This document shows, in pieces, positions 8,171-15,304 of a DNA stretch of 40,319 nt. This DNA comes from Chitinophaga pinensis (GTDB lineage Bacteria; Pseudomonadota; Gammaproteobacteria; Burkholderiales; Burkholderiaceae_C). The first letter of the stretch is position 1. Every line of letters begins with the position of its first letter. Under the pieces are notes generated by a model that was given only the letters and a program-made list of their open reading frames with translations, was not told where the DNA came from and did no database searches. The position numbers and the translations under genes are program-made. The stretch lies in the NCBI GenBank assembly GCA_943326015.2, contig CALPRQ020000034.1, forward strand, positions 1 to 40,319, in the 5' to 3' direction.

Positions 8171-9043
8171 TCAGTTTTTGAGGGGAGAACCCTTCGTGAA
8201 AACCTGACGAAGCTGCAGCAACTGGGCGGCCACGCTGGCGGCGATCACGGCCGGCTGCTTGCCGGCGATGCCGGGCAGCCCGATCGGACAGTTCACCCGT
8301 GCGAGTTCGGCCGGCCCGAAGCCGCGCGCGAGCAGTCGCTGGCGAAAGCTCGCCCATTTGGACTGGCTGCCGATCAACCCGACGAAGGACAGGTCGTCGG
8401 ACTCGCGCAGCCGCCGCAGGCAGGCCGCGACCAGCTCGAAGTCCTCGGCGTGGCTGAAGCTCATGAGCAGCACCCGGCTGCCGGGCGCGAGGCCCGCCAC
8501 CGCCCGCTGCACCGGATCGGACTGTTCAATCTGCACGCCAGCCGGCAGCCCGGGCGGGAAAGCGCCGTCGCGGCTGTCGATCCAGCGCAGCGCGAACGGC
8601 AGCGGCAGCAGCGCGCGCACCAGCGCCTGCCCGACATGGCCGGCGCCAAAGAGGGCGACCGGATCGTGGCCAGGCTCGGCGACAGCCAGCGCACGGAACG
8701 CATCAGCATCGGGGAGGAAATCGAAACGGAGCTCGACCGCACCGCCGCAGCACTGGCCCAGGCTGGGTCCGAGCGCATGGTGCCGGGTCTGGCCGTTCAG
8801 GCAATGGGAGGGGCCGGCCTGCAGCAGTTCGCGTGCAGCGATGAGCGCCTGGAATTCGAGCTGGCCGCCGCCGATGCTGCCGAGCTGGCGGTCGGCGAAC
8901 AAGGCCATCCAGGTGCCAGTCTCGCGCGGCGTCGAGCCCTGGGTCCTGGCTACGGTCACCAGCACGGCCGGTGATGTCACCAGGCCCAGCTCCAGGTCGG
9001 CCTGGTTGGCCCGGTCGGCCGGCAAGGCAGGCATCGCATTCAT
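8171..9043 (-). CDS. xdhC: XdhC-type molybdenum cofactor insertion chaperone
   Basis: About 290 residues; start taken at the ATG (MNAMPALPAD), with a GTG two codons upstream as the alternative. The family marks are VTVARTQGSTPRETG, SIGGGQLEF, the cofactor-binding LGQCCGG (Cys 98 and 99) and a Rossmann segment FGAGHVGQALV, with VGLIGSQSKWASF near the C-terminus. XdhC binds molybdenum cofactor, oversees its sulfuration and inserts it into xanthine dehydrogenase. No xdhA or xdhB gene is in this window, whereas in many proteobacteria xdhC sits directly beside them; here its neighbours are two TerC genes. It could therefore serve a distant xanthine dehydrogenase or another molybdo-hydroxylase. The family call is firm; the client is unknown. 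Confidence 0.87.
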   Translation of the reverse strand: MNAMPALPADRANQADLELGLVTSPAVLVTVARTQGSTPRETGTWMALFADRQLGSIGGGQLEFQALIAARELLQAGPSHCLNGQTRHHALGPSLGQCCGGAVELRFDFLPDADAFRALAVAEPGHDPVALFGAGHVGQALVRALLPLPFALRWIDSRDGAFPPGLPAGVQIEQSDPVQRAVAGLAPGSRVLLMSFSHAEDFELVAACLRRLRESDDLSFVGLIGSQSKWASFRQRLLARGFGPAELARVNCPIGLPGIAGKQPAVIAASVAAQLLQLRQVFTKGSPLKN

Positions 9044-9117
9044 GCCCACAGTATGACCGTTGCGCTTTTCAGCTCACTGGACCAGCGTGACCCGGGTCTT
9101 GCTCATGCCGCCCGAGA

Positions 9118-9843
9118 TCAGTCGATCTTGTCTTCCAGTCGCATCGCGGCGTGCTCGTCCGCCACCAGCACGTCATGGGCGCTGCGGCCCTGCTTCTGGT
9201 TGACCCACCAGCCGTAGCCGATCACGCCGACGGTCAGGATGATGCTGAGGACGGGGCCATGGTGCAGGAACTCGGGCAGGTAGGGCTGGACGGCCTGGTC
9301 GCCGTCGAACATCTCGCCGGCGGTCCAGGCGATCAGGCCGGCGCCGATGTAGACGATGACGGGGAAGCGGTCCATCAGCTTCATGATGACGGCGCTGCCG
9401 AAAACGATCAGCGGGATCGACAGCGCCAGGCCGGTGATCAGCAGGGTCCAGTTGCCCTTGGCGACGCCGGCGATCGCGAGCGTGTTGTCCAGGCTCATGA
9501 CCACGTCGGCGATCAGGATGGTCTTGACCGCGCCGAACAGACTGGTGTGTGCATGGCCCTCGCCCTCGCCTTCGTCCTCTTCGGTCAGCAGCTGGACCGC
9601 GATCCAGACCAGCAACAGCGCGCCGATCGCCTGCAGGAAGGGAATCTGCAGCAGATAGACCGCGATCGCTGTCAGGATGATGCGCAGCACGATGGCGCCG
9701 CCACTGCCCCACAGCACGGCGACCTTCTGGTGCTGGGTCGGGAGGTTGCGCGCAGCCAGCGCGATCACGACGGCGTTGTCGCCGGACAGCACGATGTTGA
9801 CCATCATGATCTGCATCAGGGCGACCAGAAATTCCATGCTCAT
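9118..9843 (-). CDS. TerC-family integral membrane protein (YjbE-type)
   Basis: A 241-residue polytopic membrane protein. The signatures are NIVLSGDNAVVIALAARNLP near the N-terminus and ADVVMSLDNTLAIAGVAKG in the middle, with acidic residues placed as in TerC proteins. A His/Glu-rich cytoplasmic loop (EEDEGEGEGHAH) joins the two halves and could touch metal. YjbE-type members are often manganese-responsive, and elsewhere are controlled by the yybP-ykoY riboswitch; I looked for that element in the 100 bases upstream and did not find it. It lies 74 bases upstream of xdhC, same strand. Start at 9843 (MSMEF); a second ATG two codons in is the alternative. Confidence 0.9.
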   Translation of the reverse strand: MSMEFLVALMQIMMVNIVLSGDNAVVIALAARNLPTQHQKVAVLWGSGGAIVLRIILTAIAVYLLQIPFLQAIGALLLVWIAVQLLTEEDEGEGEGHAHTSLFGAVKTILIADVVMSLDNTLAIAGVAKGNWTLLITGLALSIPLIVFGSAVIMKLMDRFPVIVYIGAGLIAWTAGEMFDGDQAVQPYLPEFLHHGPVLSIILTVGVIGYGWWVNQKQGRSAHDVLVADEHAAMRLEDKID

Positions 9844-9943
9844 GGACAGCTTTCTAGAAATGGGGTAGACGAAAAACGAGACGCGATCGTACTACGGGGT
9901 CCGGTCCGGGGCATTCGTGGAACTACGTAATGCGCCGCCCCGA

Positions 9944-10501
9944 TCAGCCCGGCCCGGAATGCCTGGCGGCGGGCCGGTACAGCAGCGGAAATTCGCGCGC
10001 GACCACGGACCCGGCGATATCCCAGGCGGTGCAGGTGCCGAGGTAGGCCGGCGTTTCGTCGGGTGCGGCCTCGGTGCGGCCGCGCTCCATGCCCTGGAAG
10101 GCAGCCGTTGCCATGTTGAACAGCAGCTCGCGGATATGGGTGCAGCCCTGTGCCTTGCCCAGATGGTGATCGATCGCCTTGCGCCAGCCGCCGGCCATGG
10201 TGCAGCCGACCATGCGCTGCATGTGAGCCATGGCCTGCGGGCAGATGCCATGCGGGTAGGCCTCCATCGAGACCGCGATCTCGTGCACCACCTTGTCCTC
10301 GTCTATCGTCGCACGGATCAGCATGTGGTGGATCGGCTCGCCCGGCTGCCAGCTGCGCTCGTTGCGGATCGTGAAGGGCTCGCACTTGGTGTCGAGCAGC
10401 TCGCCCTCGACGTCCCACAGGCCGTCGTCGCGCAGGAAACAGCGGAACTTGGTTTCGCGGGTGTTGATCTGTCGGCGGGACTGGGGGGTGGGAAGCGGCA
10501 T
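9944..10501 (-). CDS. DUF2889-family protein
   Basis: A 185-residue protein with no signal peptide or membrane segment. It opens with QINTRETKFRCFLRDDGLWDVEG, the conserved start of DUF2889, and has further conserved-looking parts at LDTKCEPF, GEPIHHMLIRATIDED and GCTHIRELLFNMATAA. These proteins are common in Burkholderiales and have no assigned function. His, Cys and Asp residues grouped in HHM, C-x-H and H-I-R-E would allow metal binding, but that is speculation. It lies 42 bases downstream of plsC and 100 bases upstream of the TerC gene, all on the minus strand, so it may be read from either unit. No clear Shine-Dalgarno was found. Confidence 0.82.
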   Translation of the reverse strand: MPLPTPQSRRQINTRETKFRCFLRDDGLWDVEGELLDTKCEPFTIRNERSWQPGEPIHHMLIRATIDEDKVVHEIAVSMEAYPHGICPQAMAHMQRMVGCTMAGGWRKAIDHHLGKAQGCTHIRELLFNMATAAFQGMERGRTEAAPDETPAYLGTCTAWDIAGSVVAREFPLLYRPAARHSGPG

Positions 10502-10543
10502 TTCTGGTATCGGAACGGAAACGGTTGAAAAAAGCGCCGGCCA

Positions 10544-11293
10544 TCAGCCGGGCAGCGGCAAGTCGAGCCGCTGCGCCAGATCGCGCCGCAAGGCCTCGGC
10601 CCAGGTGCGGCGGTCGCGGCCCTGGGCGCGGTCGAGCTCGCCGACATGCAGCTCGGCCTGCAGGCCGGACGCAGCGAGCGTGCGCCAGAGCGAAGTCAGC
10701 AGGCTGGTGTCGCCGACATAGGTCGGGCCATCATGGCGCAAGCCACTGCGCGCGTCGGTGTACTGCAGGCCGAGCAGCTGCACCGGGGTATCGATCGTGA
10801 CCGCGGCCTGCAGCAGGTTGGCATGAAAGGGTAGCAGACTGCTGCCGTCGCCCGTGGTGCCCTCGGGGAAGACCCCGAGCCGGTCGCCGGCCTGCAGTCG
10901 CTCGGCCATCAGGTGCACCACCCGCATGGCGTCGCGCCGGCGATCGCGCTCGATGAAGAGCGTGCCCGCGCCCGCCACCAGGCCACCGACCAGCGGCCAG
11001 TGCCGCACATCGGCCTTGGAGACGAAGCGGCAAGGCAGCGCCGCATCGATCACGACGATGTCGAGCCAGGAGATGTGGTTGGCCAGCACCAGCAGTGGCC
11101 CGTCAGGAGGCAGCTCGCCATGCACGAGCAGGCGCACGCCCATGAGTTCGAGCAGCCGGCGCGACCAGGCCTGCACCAGCGCCTGGCGCTGCCCGAAATC
11201 CAGCACGCCGAAGCGGCGTCTTATGGTCCAGGCCCCTGACAGCAGATGCGCAAGCACCCGCAGCAGCCGCCAGGCCGCGCGCAGCGACTTCAT
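10544..11293 (-). CDS. plsC: 1-acyl-sn-glycerol-3-phosphate acyltransferase (PlsC-like)
   Basis: A 249-residue acyltransferase that adds the second fatty acyl chain to lysophosphatidic acid at the inner membrane. The catalytic HX4D motif is NHISWLD (His 73, Asp 78), the phosphate-binding FPEGT lies at 142-146, and GTLFIERDRR between them matches the third family block. The N-terminus is hydrophobic (about RVLAHLLSGAW). The start at 11293 (MKSLRAAW) lies only 7 bases after the pyrC' stop, and the Shine-Dalgarno GAGG overlaps that stop, implying translational coupling as last gene of the algH-to-plsC operon. A lipid enzyme at the end of a pyrimidine operon is common in betaproteobacteria. It could use a different lyso-lipid. 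Confidence 0.9.
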   Translation of the reverse strand: MKSLRAAWRLLRVLAHLLSGAWTIRRRFGVLDFGQRQALVQAWSRRLLELMGVRLLVHGELPPDGPLLVLANHISWLDIVVIDAALPCRFVSKADVRHWPLVGGLVAGAGTLFIERDRRRDAMRVVHLMAERLQAGDRLGVFPEGTTGDGSSLLPFHANLLQAAVTIDTPVQLLGLQYTDARSGLRHDGPTYVGDTSLLTSLWRTLAASGLQAELHVGELDRAQGRDRRTWAEALRRDLAQRLDLPLPG

Positions 11294-11300
11294 GCAGGCC

Positions 11301-12629
11301 TCAGGCGCGCTGCGGGGCCAGTGCGTCGAACGCGACCTGACCGGCCACCAGCGTGGCACGCACCGACACCGGCAGCTCGTGGCCGCCGAACGGGGTGTGC
11401 TTGCCACGGCTGCGCAGCGTATCGTCGCCCACCGTCCAGTAGGCCTTGGGGTCGATCACGCAGAGGTCGGCCACGCCGCCAACGACCAGGCGGCCGACGC
11501 TGGCTTCCAGCGTGCCCAGGCTGCGACCCAGCACGGCGGCCGGACCCTGGGTCAGCACCGCGAGCGCACGCGCCAGCGGCACGCCGTCCTGCTCGGCCCA
11601 TTTCCAGGCCAGGCCCAGCAGCAGCTCGACCGCCGTGGCGCCGGCCTCGGCCTCGGCGAAGGGCAGGATCTTGGCATCGGCATCGACCGGGTTGTGGTCG
11701 GACACCAGCGCGTCGATGGTGCCGTCGGCCAGGCCGCGGCGCAGCGCCTCGCGGTCGCGCTGCTGGCGCACCGGCGGCTGCAGGCGCAGGCGGCTGTCGA
11801 AGTAGCCGATGTCGATGTCGGTCAGGTGCAGGTTGTGCACGCTGATGTCGCAGGTCACCGGCAGACCCTCGGCCTTGGCCTGGCGCACCAGCTCCAGGCC
11901 GGCGGCGCTGCTGATGCGGCACAGGTGCAGCTGGACCTGGGTCCCCGGCGCCTTGCAGACACCGCGCAGCAGCTCGAACACCGTGTGCAGCGCGATCACC
12001 TCGGCCGCGACCGGGATGCCGGCCAGGCCCAGCCGGGTCGCGAGCGAGCCGCTGGCGGCCACGCCCTTGCCGAGCCAGAAGTCCTGCGGCCGCAGCCAGA
12101 CGCTGTAGCCGAAGGTGGCGGCATATTGCAGCGCGCGCTGCAGCACCTGGGTATTGACGATCGGCACCTCGGCCTGGCTGAAGCCGACGCAACCCGAATC
12201 GGTCAGCTCGACCATCTCGGTCAGTACCTCGCCCTTCAAGCCACGGGTCAGCGCACCGAGCGGGAACACGCGCGCCTGATTCAGCTTCTCGGCGCGGTAC
12301 TTGAGCATCTGGACCAGGCCGGGCTCATCGAGCACCGGCTCGGTGTCAGGCGGGCAGACCAGGCTGGTGACGCCGCCGGCTGCCGCCGCAGCCGTCTCGC
12401 TCGCCAGCATGCCGGCATGCTCCTGGCCGGGCTCGCGCAGCCGCATCGAGAGATCGACCAGGCCTGGCGCAACGATGCAGCCGCTGGCGTCGATGACGCG
12501 GTTCGGGGTGAAATCGGCCGGGATCTGGCCGATGCCGACGATGCGGCCGGCCGCGATGGCGAGGTCGGCCAGGCGGTCGGTGCCGCTGGCGGGGTCGATC
12601 AGGCGACCGCCCTGGATCAGGGTTTTCAT
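11301..12629 (-). CDS. pyrC': Inactive dihydroorotase homologue PyrC' (structural partner of PyrB)
   Basis: A 442-residue amidohydrolase-fold protein of the type I dihydroorotase family. The fold is intact (VIDASGCIVAPGLVDL, REPGQEH, SDHNP, FGGHELP near the end) but the metal site is gone: the usual DxHxH is D-L-S-M-R (Ser 61, Arg 63), the DDG-type aspartate block reads FSQAEVP, the HCED-type histidine reads LRPQD, and the CHVS histidine reads CRIS. Only the aspartate of SDH remains. This pattern matches the non-catalytic PyrC' of Pseudomonas-type aspartate transcarbamoylases, where it is needed to assemble the dodecamer with PyrB. It follows pyrB by 23 bases, with AAGGA before its ATG. The true dihydroorotase must be elsewhere in the genome. 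Confidence 0.92.
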   Translation of the reverse strand: MKTLIQGGRLIDPASGTDRLADLAIAAGRIVGIGQIPADFTPNRVIDASGCIVAPGLVDLSMRLREPGQEHAGMLASETAAAAAGGVTSLVCPPDTEPVLDEPGLVQMLKYRAEKLNQARVFPLGALTRGLKGEVLTEMVELTDSGCVGFSQAEVPIVNTQVLQRALQYAATFGYSVWLRPQDFWLGKGVAASGSLATRLGLAGIPVAAEVIALHTVFELLRGVCKAPGTQVQLHLCRISSAAGLELVRQAKAEGLPVTCDISVHNLHLTDIDIGYFDSRLRLQPPVRQQRDREALRRGLADGTIDALVSDHNPVDADAKILPFAEAEAGATAVELLLGLAWKWAEQDGVPLARALAVLTQGPAAVLGRSLGTLEASVGRLVVGGVADLCVIDPKAYWTVGDDTLRSRGKHTPFGGHELPVSVRATLVAGQVAFDALAPQRA

Positions 12630-12652
12630 GTGCAGTCCTTGTCTGTAGCGGT

Positions 12653-13612
12653 TCAGGCCATGTTGCCGGCGACGATGCCCATCACGGCCATGCGCACCGC
12701 GATGCCGAAGGTCACCTGCGGCAGCACCACGCTCTGGCCGCCGTCGACCACGCTGGAGTCGATCTCGACGCCGCGGTTGATCGGGCCCGGGTGCATCACG
12801 ATCGCATCGGGCTTGGCCCATTGCATGCGCTCAGGCGTGACGCCGAAGCTCTTGAAGTATTCGTGGCTCGAGGGCAGCAGCGCGCCGCTCATGCGCTCGT
12901 TCTGCAGCCGCAGCGTGATGACGACGTCGGCGTCCTTGATGCCCTCTTCCAGCGTGTGGCAGACCCGCACGCCCATGTCGGCGAACTCGGCCGGCACCAG
13001 GGTGCGCGGGCCCACCACGCGCAGGTCGGGGCAGCCCAGCGTGGTCAGCGCATGGATGTCGGAGCGCGCCACGCGCGAGTGCAGCACGTCGCCGACGATG
13101 GCCACCGACAGGTTCGTGAAGTCCTTCTTGTAGTGCCGGATCGTGTACATGTCGAGCAGGCCCTGGGTCGGGTGCGCGTGGCGGCCGTCACCGGCATTGA
13201 CGACATGGACATGGGGCGCGACATGCTGCGCGATCAGGTAGGGCGCGCCCGACTCGCCGTGACGCACGACGAAGATGTCGGCCGCCATCGCGCTCAGGTT
13301 GGCGATGGTGTCGAGCAGCGACTCGCCCTTGGCGGTCGAGCTGCGCGCGATGTCGAGGTTGAAGACATCGGCGCTCAGGCGCTTGGCCGCGATCTCGAAG
13401 GTGGTGCGGGTGCGGGTACTGTTCTCGAAGAACAGGTTGAACACGCTTTTTCCGCGCAGCAGCGGCACCTTCTTGACCTCGCGGTCGCCGAGGCTGACGA
13501 AGTTGGCGGCGGTGTCGAGGATCTGGGTCAGGATCTCGCGCGGCAGGCCCTCGGTCGAGAGCAGGTGGATCAGCTCGCCGTTGCGGTTGAGCTGGGGATT
13601 GCGTTTTTTCAT
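12653..13612 (-). CDS. pyrB: Aspartate carbamoyltransferase catalytic subunit
   Basis: A 319-residue cytosolic enzyme joining carbamoyl phosphate and aspartate, the first committed step of pyrimidine synthesis. The carbamoyl-phosphate site [13 protein letters not shown] (about 61-73), the HPTQGLLD segment, and the aspartate-side [11 protein letters not shown] are all present. The start at 13612 (MKKRNPQ) comes one base after the pyrR stop. The longer N-terminus relative to E. coli PyrB (about 10 extra residues with [12 protein letters not shown]) fits the class that works with PyrC'. No pyrI regulatory gene is nearby, also as expected for this class. It is the central gene of the algH-ruvX-pyrR-pyrB-pyrC'-plsC operon. 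Confidence 0.97.
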   Translation of the reverse strand: MKKRNPQLNRNGELIHLLSTEGLPREILTQILDTAANFVSLGDREVKKVPLLRGKSVFNLFFENSTRTRTTFEIAAKRLSADVFNLDIARSSTAKGESLLDTIANLSAMAADIFVVRHGESGAPYLIAQHVAPHVHVVNAGDGRHAHPTQGLLDMYTIRHYKKDFTNLSVAIVGDVLHSRVARSDIHALTTLGCPDLRVVGPRTLVPAEFADMGVRVCHTLEEGIKDADVVITLRLQNERMSGALLPSSHEYFKSFGVTPERMQWAKPDAIVMHPGPINRGVEIDSSVVDGGQSVVLPQVTFGIAVRMAVMGIVAGNMA

Positions 13613-13613
13613 G

Positions 13614-14135
13614 TCAGGCGTCCGCGTTCTTGTCTTGCACCACAAAGCTGAAATGGCCCTGAGCGTCGCACGCGAGCTCGAAGGACTGGCTGACCGGCAG
13701 CGTCAGGCGCACGGCGGCAAAGTCGGCCTGCATCGGCAGCTCGCGCCCGCCGCGGTCGACCAGTACCGCCAGCTGCACGCTGCTCGGCCGGCCGTAGTCG
13801 AACAGCTCGTTGATCACGGCCCGGATGGTGCGTCCGGTGTAGAGCACATCGTCGATCAGCAGCACCTGGGCGCCATCGACATCGAAGGGCAGCCGGGTCT
13901 GCTCGCTGCTCGCGCTCAAGCCGCGCTGCTTGTAGTCGTCGCGGTGCATGGCCGACGAGATCACGCCGATCTCGCCCGCCAGCCCCAGCTCACGTTGCAG
14001 CCGGGCGGCCAGCCAGGCACCGCCCGAGGTCACGCCGACCAGTTTCAGCGGACCGGCGCTCATCGCGATCAGGCCCTTGATGCCGCGCAGCAGCTCGGCG
14101 TAGAGCGCTTCCGCGTCCAGATTCAGAAAGCTCAA
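13614..14135 (-). CDS. pyrR: PyrR-like pyrimidine regulator / uracil phosphoribosyltransferase
   Basis: A 173-residue phosphoribosyltransferase-fold protein. The PRPP loop is [29 protein letters not shown] and [10 protein letters not shown] match PyrR. I start it at a TTG (14135) because a TGAGGAG Shine-Dalgarno lies 7 bases upstream and the TTG overlaps the ruvX stop as TTGA; the longer frame to 14366 only covers ruvX in another frame. PyrR in other bacteria senses UMP/PRPP and controls pyr genes, and also has uracil phosphoribosyltransferase activity. In Gram-negatives the regulatory target is less clear; I see no attenuator in front of pyrB, which follows after one base. Confidence 0.92.
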   Translation of the reverse strand: MSFLNLDAEALYAELLRGIKGLIAMSAGPLKLVGVTSGGAWLAARLQRELGLAGEIGVISSAMHRDDYKQRGLSASSEQTRLPFDVDGAQVLLIDDVLYTGRTIRAVINELFDYGRPSSVQLAVLVDRGGRELPMQADFAAVRLTLPVSQSFELACDAQGHFSFVVQDKNADA

Positions 14136-14551
14136 GGCAAACTCCTCAAAAATTGTTCCAGGATGATGCAGGCCGAGGCCGCATCGGCGTCCTTCGCACC
14201 GAGGCTGTGCGCCTCGGTCGTGCTGTAGCGCTCGTCGACCTCGTAGACCGCGAGGTTGAAGCGGCCGCGCAGCTGGCGCGCGAACTTGAGCGCGCGCGCG
14301 GTGTTCTCGTGCGCAGCGCCGTCCGGGTGGAAGGGCACGCCGACCACCAGCGCGTCGGGCTGCCATTCCTTGATGCGGGCCGCTACCTGCAGGAAGCGCG
14401 CGTCGCTGCCCTCGGCCTTGATCGTGGCCTGGGGCGAGGCGGTACGCGTGATGCGGTTGCCGGTCGCGACGCCGGTGCGCTTGGTGCCGAAGTCGAAGGC
14501 CAGGAAACTCATCTGGCCCGGCGGCACGACGGGAATCGGCAGGCTGCTCAT
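14132..14551 (-). CDS. ruvX: Putative Holliday junction resolvase / pre-16S rRNA nuclease (YqgF family)
   Basis: A 139-residue RNase H-fold protein. The first acidic catalytic strand is LAFDFGTKRTGVATGN, the middle block is ALVVGVPFHPDG, and the final ones are VDERYSTTEA and KDADAASACIILEQFL. In E. coli the homologue YqgF matures the 16S rRNA 5' end; the older name is putative Holliday junction resolvase. Its ATG overlaps the algH stop by 4 bases (ATGA) and its stop overlaps the pyrR TTG start, so translation of the three genes is coupled. The N-terminal 13 residues before MSFLAFDFG are variable; an internal start there is possible. Confidence 0.95.
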   Translation of the reverse strand: MSSLPIPVVPPGQMSFLAFDFGTKRTGVATGNRITRTASPQATIKAEGSDARFLQVAARIKEWQPDALVVGVPFHPDGAAHENTARALKFARQLRGRFNLAVYEVDERYSTTEAHSLGAKDADAASACIILEQFLRSLP

Positions 14552-15279
14552 GCGCGCCCCGATCCCGGCGCCAGCATCCAGGGCGCCAGCCCCAGCAAGG
14601 CCATGGCTTTCTCGTAGCGCTGCTCGACCGGCGTATCGAAGATCACGGCCGGGTCGGCGGCCACGGTCAGCCAGTTGTTCTCGGCCAGTTCGGACTCAAG
14701 CTGGCCCTCGCCCCAGGACGAATAGCCCAGCGAGACCATCACCTTGCGCGGGCCGGCACCCGACGAGAGCGCTTCCAGCACGTCGCGCGAGGTCGTCATT
14801 TCGAGCCCGCCTTCGATGCGCAGGCTGGAAGCGTAGGCCGAGGGCGCGACCGGCTCATCGTCCGATGCCTCGGCATCGGCCTCTGCTGCAGGCGGTTCAG
14901 CCGATGGCGAGGCCGCACGCTCCAGGCTGGCGAGCGCCTCGCGGATCGCCTCGCGGATGGCGGGCGGGGTCTCGTCGCTGCCGACGGTCTGCGCCGCGCC
15001 CATGGCCTCGTGCAGCACGAAGCCGCGCTCGGTCTGGAGCGGCCCGCCGCGCAGCAGCGGCGCATCGCGCAGATCCTCGCGGCGCAGCGGCAACTCAAGG
15101 CGCTCGAACAATTCCCCGAGTCCGTTGTCGGCCGGCTTGTTGATGATCAGGCCCAGCGCGCCGCGCGCGCTATGCTCGCACAGGTAAACCACGCTCTTGC
15201 CAAAGAGTTCGTCGTTCAGCCCGGGCATGGCGATCAGGAAATGATGGGTCAAGTTAATAGGGGCGGTATCCGAACTCAT
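14548..15279 (-). CDS. algH: AlgH/YqgE-family (UPF0301) protein
   Basis: A 243-residue protein, first gene of the operon. The family blocks are THHFLIAMPGLNDELFGKSVVYLCEH, GALGLIINKP, LRGGPLQTERGFVLHE, and SLGYSSWGEGQLESELAENNWL. Typical members are near 190 residues; the extra length is an Ala/Glu/Asp/Pro-rich insertion at about 99-152 (SDETPP... through ASDDEPVAPSAY), probably a disordered loop. Function is unclear; AlgH has been tied to alginate regulation in Pseudomonas, but the gene is nearly always next to ruvX. Start at 15279 (MSSDTAP). The divergent photolyase starts 25 bases away, so both promoters must lie in or near the opposing coding ends. Confidence 0.92.
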   Translation of the reverse strand: MSSDTAPINLTHHFLIAMPGLNDELFGKSVVYLCEHSARGALGLIINKPADNGLGELFERLELPLRREDLRDAPLLRGGPLQTERGFVLHEAMGAAQTVGSDETPPAIREAIREALASLERAASPSAEPPAAEADAEASDDEPVAPSAYASSLRIEGGLEMTTSRDVLEALSSGAGPRKVMVSLGYSSWGEGQLESELAENNWLTVAADPAVIFDTPVEQRYEKAMALLGLAPWMLAPGSGRA

Positions 15280-15304
15280 GGCTGCGAATTCTAAGCGGCA
15301 CAAC

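Noticed and set aside
7352-9843. Recent duplication of a terC gene around xdhC
   Set aside because: The two TerC proteins differ in signature wording, loop position and most of their sequence, so they belong to different subfamilies.
9844-9943. yybP-ykoY manganese riboswitch upstream of the YjbE-type TerC gene
   Set aside because: Family members often have one, but the conserved loop sequences are not present in these 100 bases; only a weak GCATT/AATGC stem was found.
13614-14366. A longer PyrR starting at 14366
   Set aside because: The extra N-terminus is Arg/Ala-rich, lies fully inside ruvX in another frame, and the TTG at 14135 has a good Shine-Dalgarno.
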